Positions 1 through 10,465 of a DNA stretch of 64,000 bases are shown in pieces. Below the pieces are notes generated by a model. The model saw only the letters and a list, made by a program, of their open reading frames with translations. It made no database searches and was not told where the DNA came from. Position 1 is the stretch's first letter; each line of letters starts with the position of its first letter. Both the position numbers and the translations under genes were made by a program. Source of the DNA: Cervus elaphus (lineage: Eukaryota; Chordata; Mammalia; Artiodactyla; Cervidae); assembly GCF_910594005.1 (NCBI RefSeq), contig NC_057848.1, forward strand, positions 131,574,155 through 131,638,154, written 5' to 3'.

Positions 1-519
1 AAAACCTTAGCATGACAAGGCTTGCACTGCCTGGTTGGGATCCCTGATGCCAGGACCTGGCTCAGGTGGGCCACTGGGGCAGCTGCTCAGGGGCCCCTGG
101 TGTCCTGCATGACTGAAGACAGTTTTAAGTCAAGGGCAGCTTGTTTGGAATCCTCACATGGAGACAAGAAAAGCAATGGAGTACCAAGCTGTTTATAACC
201 CAGGCAGACAGAAACCTAGCAAATATAAAGTTTCACTGCAGTGAGGCCAGGATAATTTCAGTTTACCCAATGAAAAGCAAAAAATAAACTTTTATGACCT
301 GGTCAGGCTAGAGTAGTTTTAGTTAAAGGTGCGTGGAAAGTTTCTAGTTATTGCTGCACATGGTCTGTTCCCTCGTTCTTGGGAGCGTGCCACTTCTTTG
401 TGTCATTTTCTACCCACGAAAGGAAAAAGATTTCAAATAGGTTTTTTTTTTTTTACAATGAAAGTCATATTTGATTATTATAAAAATTCAAAAAGGAGAC
501 ATTTTATGTATAGGTATTT
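1..519. other. Non-coding, no feature recognised
   Basis: GC-moderate single-copy-looking DNA to about 300, then AT-rich sequence with a short T-run near 440-452. No splice-framed exon matching the phase of the 6157 exon was found here. The reading frame at 329-538 has no coding character. Confidence 0.5.
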
Positions 520-2285
520 GTTGTTGTTCAGTAGCTAAGTTGTGTCTGACTGTTTGTGACCCCATGGACTGTAGCACACCAGGTTACAGTCCTGTACATG
601 CCTTTCTTTCCCTATCTCCCTGAGTTTACTCAAACTCATCTGCATTGAGTCAGTGGTGCCATCCAGCCATCTCATCCCCTGTTAACCCCTTCTCTCCCTG
701 CCCTCAATCTTCCCCAGCATCAGGATCTTTTCAAATGAGTCGGCTCTTTTCATTGGATGGCCAAACTCTTAGAGCTTCAGCTTCAGCATCAGTCCCTCCA
801 ATGAATATTCAGGGTTGATTTCCCTTAGGATTGACTGGCTTGATTTTGCAGTACAAGGGACTCTCAAGAGTCTTCAGTATCACAATTCAAAAGCATCAGT
901 TCTTCAGCACTCAGCCTTCTTTATGGTCCAACTCTTACATCCGTACATGACTACTGGAAAAACCATAGCTTTGACTACATGGACCTGTGTTAGCAAAGTG
1001 ATGTCTCTGCTTTTTAGTATGCTGTCTAGGTTGGCCATAGCTTTCCTTCCAAGGGGCATGCGTCTTTTAATTTCATGGCTGCAGTCACTGTCCGCAGTGA
1101 TTTTGGAGCTCAAGGAAATAAAATCTGTCACTGCTTCCTTTTTTTTCCCCTTCTATTTACCATAAAGTGGTGGGACCAGATGCCATGATCTTAGTTTTTT
1201 TTGAATGTTGAGTTTTAAGCCAGCGTTTTCACTGTCCTCTTTGACCCTCATCAAGAGGCTCTTTAGTTCCTCTTGGCTTTTTGCCATAAGGCTGGTATCA
1301 TCTGCATATGTGAGGTTGTTGATATTTCTCCCAGAGATCTTGATTCCAGTTTGTGAGTCATCCAGCCAGGCATTTCAGTCAGTCATCCAGCCAGTACATT
1401 GCATGATGTACTCTGTATAAGTTAAATAAGCAGGGTGATACTATACAGCCTTGACGTACTCCTTCCCTATTTGGAACCAGTCGGTTGTTCCATGTCCAGT
1501 TCTAACTGTTGCTTCTTGACCTGCATACAGATTTCTCAGGAGGTAGGTAAGGTGGTCTGGTATTCCCATCTCTTTAAGAATTTTCCGCAGGTTGTTGTGA
1601 TCCACACAAAGACTTTAACATAGTCAGTGAAACAGAAGTAGATGTTTTTCTAGAATTCCCTTGCTTTCTCTGTGATCCAGCAAATGTTGGCAATTTGATC
1701 TCTGGTTCATCTGTCTTTTCTAAACCCAGCTTGTACATCTGGAAGATCTTAGTTCACATACTGCTAAAGCCTAGCTTGAAAGATTTTGAGCATAGACTTA
1801 CCAGCATGTGATGTGAGGGCAATTGTATGATAGTTTGAACATTCTTTGGCATTGCCATTCTTTGGAATTGGAATAAAATCTGACCTTTTCCAGTCCTGTG
1901 GCCACTGCTGAGTTTTCCAAATTTCCTGGCATATTGGGTGCAGCACTTTAACAACATCATCTTTTAGGATTTGAAATAGCTCAGCTGCAATTCCATAACC
2001 TCCACTAGCTTGGTCGGTAGTGATGCTTCCTAAAGCCCACTTGACTTCACACTCTGGGATGTCTGGCTCTAGGTGAGTGACCATGCCATCATGGTTATCC
2101 AGGTCATTAAGACCTTTTTTGTACAGTTCTTCCATGTATTCTTACCATCGCTTCTTAATTTCTTCTGCTTCTGTTAGGTCCTTACAATTTCTATCCCTTT
2201 TTGTACCCATCTTTACGTGAAATGTTCCCTTGCTTTCTCCAATTTTCTTGAAGAGATCCCTAGTCTTTCCCATTCTGTTAAGAGA
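520..2285 (-). mobile_element. BovB LINE, 3' portion, 5'-truncated
   Basis: On the + strand the element appears as the reverse complement of the BovB 3' end (gtgtctgactgtttgtgacc, about 540-560) and runs back through the reverse-transcriptase region. Minus-strand frames include WKTQQWPQDWKRSDFIP and ITTDQASGGYGI (1764-2135), typical of the RTE-clade RT. Several stops and frameshifts break it, so it is a fossil copy. The 5' boundary near 2285 is judged from loss of similarity. Confidence 0.88.
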
Positions 2286-2938
2286 TACTGAGGTGGAGCC
2301 ACTCCAAGGAAAGCCCCTCACTCATTTACAACACTGGCCATGGAATGACCAGTTGTCACAACTGAACGAAATGGAACACCATGCAACTGTGAAAAGTAGG
2401 CTGTTGATTGGCATTTATGGGTATGAAAGATGTCCATGCTATGTTGATAAATGTTGTATGATCCCAATGAAACTAAGGATACCAGTACATATATATTGAC
2501 AGAAAAATGACTGGAAGGATACATGCCAAAACATCTATAGTGTTATTCCTGATTGCTGAGCCTCTGGCCAATGTTACTGATTGAAGGTCTAACCCAAACT
2601 GACTTGCTACAATGGTGGGGTCCTCTTGGTTAAATTTGGTCTTCATTTCCCATTAAAAAGACACAAGCAAAGCTTAATAAAAAAACCCAGAGATCCTAAT
2701 AAGTGGATGTAGGTGAAATATAGTTCCTTTAGGTAGGTTAACATCATAGCTGTGGGATTTCCTACAGTCTACCTTAGGAAATTCTTGACCAAAAGAACCT
2801 GTAGATTTGTTAAATGATAGTGAAAATGACAAGAAATATATAAAAGAACTATAACCCATTATTACAAAAGACCAGTCTATAGCAGAATAAATAAAATCTT
2901 GTATTCCCTCATTGATTTGGACTTCATGGAAACTGAAT
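2286..2938. other. Non-coding; partly old L1-3'-end-like
   Basis: Mostly unique AT-rich DNA. The words around 2500-2530 (gactggaaggatacatgcc) resemble the 3' end of old L1 copies, but similarity is too short to classify. No exon was found. Confidence 0.35.
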
Positions 2939-2940
2939 TA

Positions 2941-3019
2941 TTGGGTTGGCGAAAAAGTGTTTTCAGGCTTTCCAAGAAGATGTTATTGAAAACCCAAACG
3001 AACTTTTTGGCCAATCCAA
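2941..3019. mobile_element. Mariner-type MITE, about 79 bp, palindromic, TA target site
   Basis: It begins TTGGGTTGGC and ends GCCAATCCAA, with a TA dinucleotide on each side (2939-2940 and 3020-3021). The two halves are imperfect inverted repeats across the whole length, so a transcript would fold into a hairpin. This is the architecture of the human MADE1 element and of the ruminant mariner-derived MITEs. The inner right arm (AACCCAAACGAACTTTTTGG) matches my recollection of the sequence around the bovine mir-2284/mir-2285 family. It does not encode a protein. Confidence 0.82.
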
Positions 3020-3237
3020 TATTTCCAGTAAGTGGCTTTTCCAGATGGAGGAAGCTTATTTGGTTAAGTGCCATAACAGTTTGCATTTTAACCATTTCAG
3101 TGAAATTCCTTCTAATGCCTGGTACATGGTTTATGACTTTCCCATAGAGAATGTATTGAAAATATGTCAGCCAATTTGTTAGGCTTTGAGATCTCATGTG
3201 AATATGTTGTGATTTGCTTTGTTTTTCCTCTACCAAA

Positions 3238-3695
3238 ACATATATTTCTGTTCTGTTGACTATGCCAAAGTCTTTAACTGTGTGGATCACCACAAACTGT
3301 GAGAAATTCTTAAAGAGATGGGAATACCAGACCCCCGACCTCCCTCTTGAGAAACCTGTATGCAGGTCAGGAAGCCACAATTAGAACTGGACATGGAACA
3401 GCAGACTGGTTCCAAATTGGGAAAGGAGTACGACAAGGCTGTATGTTGTCACTCTGCTTATTTAACTTACATGCAGAGTACATCATGAGAAATGCTGGGC
3501 TGGATGAAGCACAAGCTGGAATCAAGATTGCTGGGAGAAATACCAATAACCTCAGATATGCAGATGACACCACCCTTATGGCAGAAAGTGAAGAAGAACT
3601 AAAGAGGCTCTTGATGAAAGTGAAAAAGGAGAGTGAAAAAGTTGGCTTAAAGCTCAACATTCAGAAAACTAAGATCATGGCATCTGGTCACATCA
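3238..3695 (+). mobile_element. BovB LINE, left part of an interrupted copy
   Basis: Encodes the RT core, including QEATIRTGHGTADWFQIGKG, VRQGCMLS and LRYADDTTLMAES (frame 3347-3724), with the catalytic YADD. It stops abruptly at the site where another BovB is inserted and resumes at 4765. The composite copy is flanked by imperfect 10-bp TSDs, CTCTACCAAA (3228-3237) and CTCTGCCAAA (5429-5438). Confidence 0.9.
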
Positions 3696-4764
3696 GTTCA
3701 GTTCAGTCGCTCAGTCGTGTCTGACACTTTGCGACCCCATGAACGGCAGCACGCCAGGACTCCCTGTTCATCACCAACTCCCGGAGTCCACCAAAACCCA
3801 TGTCCATTGAGTCGGTGATGCCATCCAACCATCTCATCTTCTGTCGTCCCCTTCTCCTCCCACCTTCAATCTTTCCCAGCATCAGGGTCTTTTCCAGTGA
3901 ATCAGCTCTTCGCATCAGGTGGCCAAAGTCTTGGAGTTTCAGCTTCAACATCAGTCCTTCAATGAACACCCAGGACTGATCTCTTTTAGGATGGACTGGT
4001 TGGAGCTCCTTGAAGTCCAAGGGACTCTCAAGAGTCTTCTCCAATACCACAGTTCAAAAGCATCAATTCTTCGGCACTCAGCTTTCTTTATAGTCCAACT
4101 CTAACATCCATACATGACCACTGGAAAAACCGTAGCCTTGACGAGACAGACCTTTGTTGGCAAAGTAATGTCTCTGCTTTTTAATATGCTGTGTATGTTG
4201 GTCAAAACTTTCCTTCCAAGGAGTGAACGTCTTTTAATTTCATGGCTGCAATCACCATCTGCAGTGGTTTTGGAGCCCAGAAAAATAAAGTCAGCCTCTG
4301 TTTCCACTGTTTCCCCATCTATTTGTCATGAAGTGATGGGACCAGATGCCATGATCTTAGTTTTCTGAATGTTGAGCTTTAAGCCAACTTTTTCACTCTC
4401 CTTTTTCACTTTCATCAAGAGCCTCTTTAGTTCTTTGTTCATAGTGATGATTTCTAAGGCCCACTTGACTTCACATTCCAGGATGTCTGGCTCTAGGTGA
4501 GTGATCACACCATCGTGATTATCTGGGTTGTGAAATCTTTTTTGTACAGTTCTTCTGTGTATTCTTGCCACCTCGTCTTAATATCTTCTGCTTCTGTTAG
4601 GTCCCTGCCATTTCTGTCCTTTATTGAGCCCATCTTTGCATAAAATGTTCTCTTGGTATCTCCAATTTTCTTGAAGAGATCTCTAGTCTTTCCCAGTCTA
4701 TTGTTTTCCTCTATTTCTTTGCATTGGTCGCTGGGGAAGGCTTTCTTATCTCTCCTTGCTATTC
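3696..4764 (-). mobile_element. BovB LINE nested inside another BovB, internally deleted
   Basis: Reverse-complement BovB 3' end starts at 3696 and the element runs to 4764. It is bracketed by an imperfect TSD, TCTGGTCACATCA (3683-3695) and TCTGGTCCCATTA (4765-4777), which is host BovB sequence. Near 4432-4450 the minus-strand frame 4326-4571 jumps from VKWALEIITMNK directly to ELKRLLMKVKKE, so about 200 codons of RT core are missing. The junction carries a short AAG/AAGAA microhomology, and no GT-AG pair is apparent. Confidence 0.88.
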
Positions 4765-5428
4765 TCTGGTCCCATTACTTCATGGCAAATAGATGGAGAA
4801 ACAGTGGAAACAGTGACAGACTTTATTTTTTGGGGCTCCAAAGTCGCTGCAGATGGTGACTGCAGCTATGAAATTAAAAGATGCTTGCTCCTTGGAAGAA
4901 AAGTTATGACCAACCTAGACAGCATATTAAAAAGCAGAGACATTACTTTGCCAACAAAAGTCCATCTAGTCAAAGTCATGGTTTTTCCAGTGGTCATGTA
5001 TGGATGTTAGAGTTGGACTATAAAGAAAGCTGAGTGCCAAAGAATTGATGCTTTTGAACTGTGGTGTTGGAGAAGACTCCTGAGAGTCCCATGGACTGTA
5101 AGGAGATCCAACCAGTCCATCCTAAAGGAAATCAGTCCTGATTATTCATTGGAAGGACTGATGTTGAGGCTGGAACTCCAATACTTTGGCCACCTGATGC
5201 GAAGTACTGACTCATTTGAAAAGACTCTGATGCTGGGAAAGATTGAGGGCAGGAGGAGAAGGGGATGACAGAGGATGAGATGGTTGGATGGCATCACCAA
5301 CTCAATGAACATGAGTTTGAGTGAACTCCGGGAGTTGGTGATGGACAGGGAGGACTGGCTTGCTGCAATTCATGGGGTTGCAAAGAGTCGAACAATACTG
5401 AGCAGCTGAACTAAACTGAACTGAACTG
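4765..5428 (+). mobile_element. BovB LINE, right part of the interrupted copy, with 3' end
   Basis: Continues from SWQIDGETVETVTDFIFWGS (frame 4756-5010) through the post-RT domain and ends in the repeated ctgaact tail of BovB near 5428. An in-frame TAG at about 5008 (Trp/Glu region after VMYGC) and further stops show decay. Confidence 0.9.
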
Positions 5429-5527
5429 CTCTGCCAAATGATATCAATGCCATTTGCCTTCTAAAGTCTCAGACAACTGTACCTTTACACAGCTGTTTTT
5501 ACTTTTTTCTCTCATGGGTAGGAGGTG

Positions 5528-5656
5528 ATGTTTGGTGGTTTAGTCACTCAGTCAGGTCTGACTCTTGCGACCCCCTGGACTGTAGCCCGCTATGCTCCTC
5601 TGTCCATGGGAGTTCCCAGGCAAGAATACTGGAGTGGGTTGCCATTTCTTTCTCCA
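5528..5656 (-). mobile_element. Bov-A SINE unit with 17-bp TSD
   Basis: Reverse complement of the Bov-A body (ggcaagaatactggagtggg at about 5620-5640). The flanks CTCATGGGTAGGAGGTG (5511-5527) and CTCATGGGTAGGATGTG (5657-5673) differ at one base, giving a clear target-site duplication. Confidence 0.88.
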
Positions 5657-5673
5657 CTCATGGGTAGGATGTG

Positions 5674-6156
5674 TCAGTTTTTACTTTTTACCATAGAAAT
5701 ATGCTTAATCACTTTCCCCATCTCTAAAACATCTTTCTAACTTACTGATTTATAAGTTTCATACCCTGGGAAATCAGAACCCCAAGTCTTTTACTGTTTT
5801 GTGTAAAATAAGATTAATAGGCATTGAATGAACTCATGTATTTAGTCCCAGGATTTTTGACCATTCAAGGACTTTAAGAATTTACTTCCTGGTTGTGGGC
5901 TATTATCTGATAGACGTTTGATTCTGGGCAAAGTGCCATTTTATTTATAAGCTGCTGTTTGTATGGTTTTCCATTCTAGCACAAGTACCTTCCTGGTTGC
6001 TCATAGTAGAGAAATTAAATTTAAAAAAAATAGTAACCTGTCTCTAGGCCGTTGGTAAAGTTTTGTAAAATGGAATTTGGGTGTGTTTTTAATAGAAAGG
6101 TAAAATAATCTTAGATATAGTTTCTTGAGTGTTTCCCCATTTTTTTTTTTAAACAG
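5674..6156. other. Non-coding, upstream of exon A
   Basis: Unique AT-rich intronic-looking DNA ending in the T-run and acceptor of the 6157 exon. No further exon was recognised. Confidence 0.5.
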
Positions 6157-6354
6157 AGAAATAATGATGAATCTAACTGTCGGGAAACTCACAGACCAAG
6201 AAGTTATAACCATTGCACGTCATTACCGGGTGCCTGAGGACCCGTGTCCAGATAGGAATGTCCTACTTGCACAAGCCCATCAACAACTCAAGAAAAATGC
6301 TTTTGAGAATTTTGAAAGACTCATTGCTATGTGTGTATACCAAGATCGGGAAAA
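6157..6354 (+). CDS. Internal exon A of an EF-hand-like protein (EFHB-like module)
   Basis: A cag acceptor at 6154-6156 follows a T-run, and the donor gtaagc starts at 6355. The exon enters on the third base of a codon, reads 65 whole codons, and leaves two bases (AA) that join G of the next exon to make Lys. The peptide opens EIMMNLTVGKLTDQEV and includes a basic/polar helix with LKKNAFENFERL, then CVYQDRE at the start of a first EF-hand-like loop. The LKK..F.NF helix followed by paired EF-hand units is, from memory, also the order in EFHB/CFAP21, a ciliary doublet-microtubule protein; this is family resemblance, not orthology. The two Met codons at 6164-6169 are internal, because the exon has a good acceptor and a matching phase downstream. 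Upstream exons were not recognised. Exon structure is well supported; the gene's name is not. Confidence 0.85.
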
Positions 6355-7084
6355 GTAAGCTTTTATTTTGTTGATTCTAAGAAATCATTTATGTTTCTGT
6401 GAAGCTGAGTAATGAAGGAATTTGTATTGTATCAAAAAGAGCAAAAAGAAAATTGGCATGTCTCCTCATACTCCACTAGGTAGCAAAGCCACCTTAAATC
6501 ATATTTGGGGATTATCTGGGTACACATATTTCATAGTGATGGATGGTGAGCTTTGCTTGTTGATGGAATAGGGGAAGTTCTGTGTCTTCAAAAGAATAAG
6601 GTTGCCCCTTTGCATTTTCTAATTGGTTTCTAGAAGCTTTCAATTGAAACAGTAAATCAGTGTTAGAAGATTTAATTCTGAGATGGCATCTCTTTACACT
6701 ATTTTATTAATAAGTGGGATTTATAAAAATGAGTTTTATAATATACTGGACAGGGGATTTGCAAGTAAACTTTCTATAAAATCTCTTTGAAATTATTTCT
6801 TCTCAAAAATAATGAAGCTCCGAATAATGAATTTCTAATACATTTATCATGTTTGCCTTTGAACTTTAATCAGTCATTGTTACAAACAACTGGGGCCCAC
6901 AGATCTGATATAGTGGTGGGGGAGCATATTTTTCTGGAGTTGGAAAATCTTAGGTCTAACTCTTCCCACTGGTTTTGTTACTTCAGACCACTGTCATCTC
7001 TTTACCCCATGACTACTTCCTTCATCCCCAAGCCTAAAGTCTGTACCCTAAATATCTTAGAAGGACCCATGGTTTTTCTTAATT
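6355..7084. other. Intron 1, single-copy part
   Basis: AT-rich unique DNA between exon A and a Bov-tA insertion. Reading frame 6787-7098 has no family signal. Confidence 0.55.
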
Positions 7085-7302
7085 TGTTGTTGTTATAGTC
7101 ACTAAGTCATGTCAAGCTCTTTGCCACCCCCATGGACTGTAGCCCACCAGGCTCCTCTGTCTGTGGGAGTCTCCCAGCAAGAATACTGGAGTTGGGTTGC
7201 TATTGCCTTCTTCAGGGGATCTTCCCAACTCAGGGATCCAACCTGCGTCTCCTGCATTCACAGGCGAGTTCTTTACCACTAGTGCTACCAGGGATGCCCC
7301 CA
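7085..7302 (-). mobile_element. Bov-tA SINE
   Basis: The + strand shows the (GTT)n-type tail, then the Bov-A body (caagaatactggagttggg), then the reverse complement of the tRNA-Glu-derived head with a B-box-like segment (gggatccaacctgcg) near 7235-7250. The copy is moderately diverged. Confidence 0.85.
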
Positions 7303-8249
7303 GTTTATCTTACTAGGGAACATTTTTTTTTCCTAATTCATAATACACCCTTGTTGAGTTGTCATAAAAATGGTATTCTTCCTTGAATCTTTTCTCTGAG
7401 CCTCGTGGAAGATGTGTTACCTGAGCTTTGTGTGACTCTGGCCTTACCTTCCAACCTGATGGTACCCCTCTCCAGGGTGAGAAGTGTGACCCTCTTTCAT
7501 TAAAGGATTACCTGTTGGGAAGAAAGGGGCTAGGTGATGAGAGAACTCTGAGGTTCTTCCAGATCCAACAAGTTCCAGTTCTAGACATAAACATTCTCTT
7601 ACCATTTTAGAACCTATTGCTAAGAAAGAAGCCCACTTTCTTTCCTGTTAGTTCTAATTTTGCCTGATGCCTGGAAGAACACTGGCGGGGTGAGAACATT
7701 AGATAAGCATTTCTGTGCCCCAGCAGGCTGGAGAAAATGACTGTTGGGCTGCTCTGGAGAAAAAAAAAATAGGTGAATGTTAAGGTCCCAGTTGGGGCTT
7801 CTAGGTTATATGATTTGGGTCCAAGGAAAAGACTAGAAAAACACCCTCTGGTCATATAATACTTGTGATGGAGGCTCTAGATGCCTGTCAAATTAAGAGA
7901 TGTTTTCAAATATCAGAACCATTTTTGACTAGCGGTCAAGAATGCAGATCGATTACTTAGAGCAACACTCGTGGCTGCAGCCTTAACAGGCTGTACTATC
8001 ACCAACCAAGAATATGAATCTTGATGGAACAGGCTTTGTAAGGACAGAATCTAGTGACTCCTGAAATGGAAACAAGCTGGTGAAATGTAATATGACTGTT
8101 TTTCCTTACCGCGATTCCAGTACCAGCTTTCATATTTATTTCCATGTGCATGCTTTTAGGACACATCTATGTTTTCTTTCCTATAGCATGTAATTATTAC
8201 TCAAGAGACATGAAGTACAGAAAAGCTCATTGATTGTGTTTTAATGCAG
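7303..8249. other. Remainder of intron 1
   Basis: No repeat family or exon recognised apart from short A- and T-runs. It leads into the acceptor of exon B. Confidence 0.5.
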
Positions 8250-8342
8250 GAAAAAAGTGTTACCCAGCAAAGACATCAAAAGGCTGTGCAAGTCCTCCAG
8301 ATTACCTTTGAATGAAGATCTTCTAGGATCCTTACTGTCCAG
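8250..8342 (+). CDS. Internal exon B of the same EF-hand-like gene
   Basis: This 93-base exon is flanked by a gcag acceptor (ending 8249) and a textbook gtaggt donor at 8343. It takes its first base to complete the Lys codon left by the 6157-6354 exon, reads 30 codons (KKVLPSKDIKRLCKSS then RLPLNEDLLGSLLS), and leaves AG to complete an Arg codon in the next exon. It is too short for a long open reading frame and is found only through phase matching. The peptide supplies the end of the first EF-hand-like loop, where Lys residues replace the usual Asp/Gly, its exiting helix (KDIKRLCKSS) and the entering helix of the second unit (NEDLLGSLLSRF). The intron before it is about 1.9 kb and the one after it about 14.2 kb. 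Confidence 0.85.
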
Positions 8343-8949
8343 GTAGGTGAGAGCTCCACCCTCATGGACCATGTCCTGCATATTTTTGTTTTGGAGACAG
8401 TTCCTGGTTTTACATCTGCCTTTAACTGCCCTTGATTTATCCTTTACCTCAGTATTGTTTCACTGATGACACATCTCCATTTAATTGTTACAGAAGGAAA
8501 AGTTAGTCATGATTATGAATGTCAGAGAGCCTCTGATGAATTATCGTTTCATCTTTTTAACATGAAGATGCACTTAAGTGCACACAGATTCATGGGACAA
8601 AATGAAAATGAACCGCCTCTTTGGTTGTGAGAGTCTTAGATCTAAAATTTAGGACAGGTTTTTCAGAGCAGTAGTTTCTAATGGCTAAAGACATGCAGTT
8701 AGAGGACCTTGTGTTATTAGCACAGAGCAAGAGTGCTAGATGTCAAGTGCAGAGGTTAGGATGTTGCCAAAGGAAAGCACAGTGAACTGCTTTCTAAAAC
8801 ACCTCTCTTCTTGTACCAAACCTGACTTTTTGACTGCCTGGCACCACCCTCCTAGCCATCCAGACTCTGGTCATCTTTTATGCTTCCCATGGCATGACGC
8901 CAGCCCCTCCTCTAACTGACTTATCTGATAATGCTGACATCTGGGGCTG
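8343..8949. other. Start of intron 2, single-copy
   Basis: Nothing coding is seen after the gtaggt donor. Confidence 0.5.
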
Positions 8950-9130
8950 TGTTCTAGGCATTGTTATCATTGCTTTGAGTACATTACCTCATTGACTTTG
9001 TGAGAACAGCTTGGTGAAGTCAGAGCTATTATCCTCTATCTTACATGAGGATGCTGAGGTCTAGAGAGATAAGATTTTGCCCAAAGTCACATAGTCTAGA
9101 AGAAGAGCTGTGACTTAACCTCTGAACCTT
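8950..9130 (-). mobile_element. MIR SINE
   Basis: Contains the reverse-complement MIR core, with the pattern of an allele count region ...catgaggatgctgaggt...agagagataag...gcccaaagtcacatag (about 9045-9095), corresponding to the conserved CCTCAGTTTCC and AAGTCACA-type blocks of MIR. Confidence 0.78.
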
Positions 9131-10269
9131 TAAAATGCACATCTTCTGCTTCAAACTGTTTTGAATTATTGTCTACAAATAACCAGTAGATTAGAGTGTC
9201 CTGCCTGTTCTGCCTCCTACTTCTGCTGCTTGCATCTTCTCTCTCCCCTCTATTCCCACTACCTCCACTCTTGTTCTGACCTATTTTTCTTCTTGACTGT
9301 TGCAGGGCCCCTACATTGGCCTTTCTTCCACCGGCCTCTAAATTTTTAAATCCATCTTTACATCTAGCAGCTAAGTACCTTCTAAGGGCAAGAATATCCT
9401 AGTGTCACTCTTCTACTCACAAGCCTTCTGTACCATTTCTTTGTTCTCTAAGGAATGACCAACTTCCTCAGCTTTGAGCTCCTCTTCTGCCTTCTCCACT
9501 GTGGGGCTTAGGGTTGTCATTAGAGCATTATTCTCAAGCAGGGACTGGAGTGGGCAGTCGTCATCTGAGACAGAAAAAAAAAAAAAAAAGGAAGCAGACA
9601 AAAACTAAATCCCACATGGGAGAGCTAGGGTCCTTCTGCTCCTAGTATCAGGGGCAGAATCAAGAAGAGGCCAATCCAGGTGGCTGTGTGTGTGTGGATT
9701 GGATAACCTGGGGTTGTCTTCTAGACTTTCAGCTTTATTTGCTTTTATTTTCTAGCAGCAGTATGAGGGATAAATAGGCTATCCCAGTGTAAAGGACCTG
9801 AGATGAAGTGCAGGCTCAGGAGTCTGGTTTCTCCACAGTTACCACATTCTTAAAGCTCCTCTTCCCATTCCCAGTAGTCCAGCCAAATGGCCCATTTAGC
9901 TTTTCACTTGTATACCTCCTGCCTTCCCACTTTTTTGCCTTTTCTCTTGCTGTTTCTTCAGTAGGAACTAGCTTTGAGTTTTCTTCACCTGCTGAAAGCT
10001 TGTTCATTTGAGACCTGTTTTGCATAACACTGTATCCATGAAGCCCTCTTGGATTTGGTTGGCTGGTGTGGTTATCTCCTGCTAAGGATTCTCAGAGCAC
10101 TATTTATGTTTCTTTTCTTTTTTTTTTTTTTTTGTCTCTTACCTTGTAATGAAGATTTGTGAGTAGACATCTGATCCACTTAGATACTGAGACCTACTTC
10201 TAACCTATTTGATTCACTGCCTAAAAATAAACAGCGGGTTGTTACAGCTTGACAGTTTTACCCCTTACC
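9131..10269. other. Intron 2, no gene; homopolymer tracts
   Basis: Unique DNA with an A-run near 9571-9588 and a T-run near 10113-10132. Reading frames at 9413-9601, 9808-10011 and 9816-10025 lack family or codon signals. Confidence 0.45.
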
Positions 10270-10465
10270 TTGTCTCCTGTATTCTTTGAATCTACTTGCT
10301 AGCTGTGTAATCTTGTGCAAGTTTTTTGACCTGCCTGAACCTCAGATTCCATACCTCTAGAATGAGATAACAATACCTGCTTCCTCGTGGTTCTTGGGGC
10401 GAATTGAGATAACATACATAAATTCCCCAGTGCCATAGCACCTGGTACTAAGTCTTGATTGGAGA
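10270..10465 (+). mobile_element. MIR SINE
   Basis: Shows the MIR order on the + strand: ctagctgtgtaatcttgtgc, acctcag, ctctagaatgagataacaat, gcacctggtact. This is the usual MIR core with moderate divergence. Confidence 0.8.

Noticed and set aside
6164..6169. ATGATG as a translation start of the EF-hand gene
   Set aside because: The exon has a good acceptor just upstream and enters in a split-codon phase, so these are internal codons.
7230..7250. tRNA gene (B-box-like sequence)
   Set aside because: It is the reversed tRNA-Glu-derived head of a Bov-tA SINE; similar B boxes occur in every Bov-tA copy and none forms a full cloverleaf gene.
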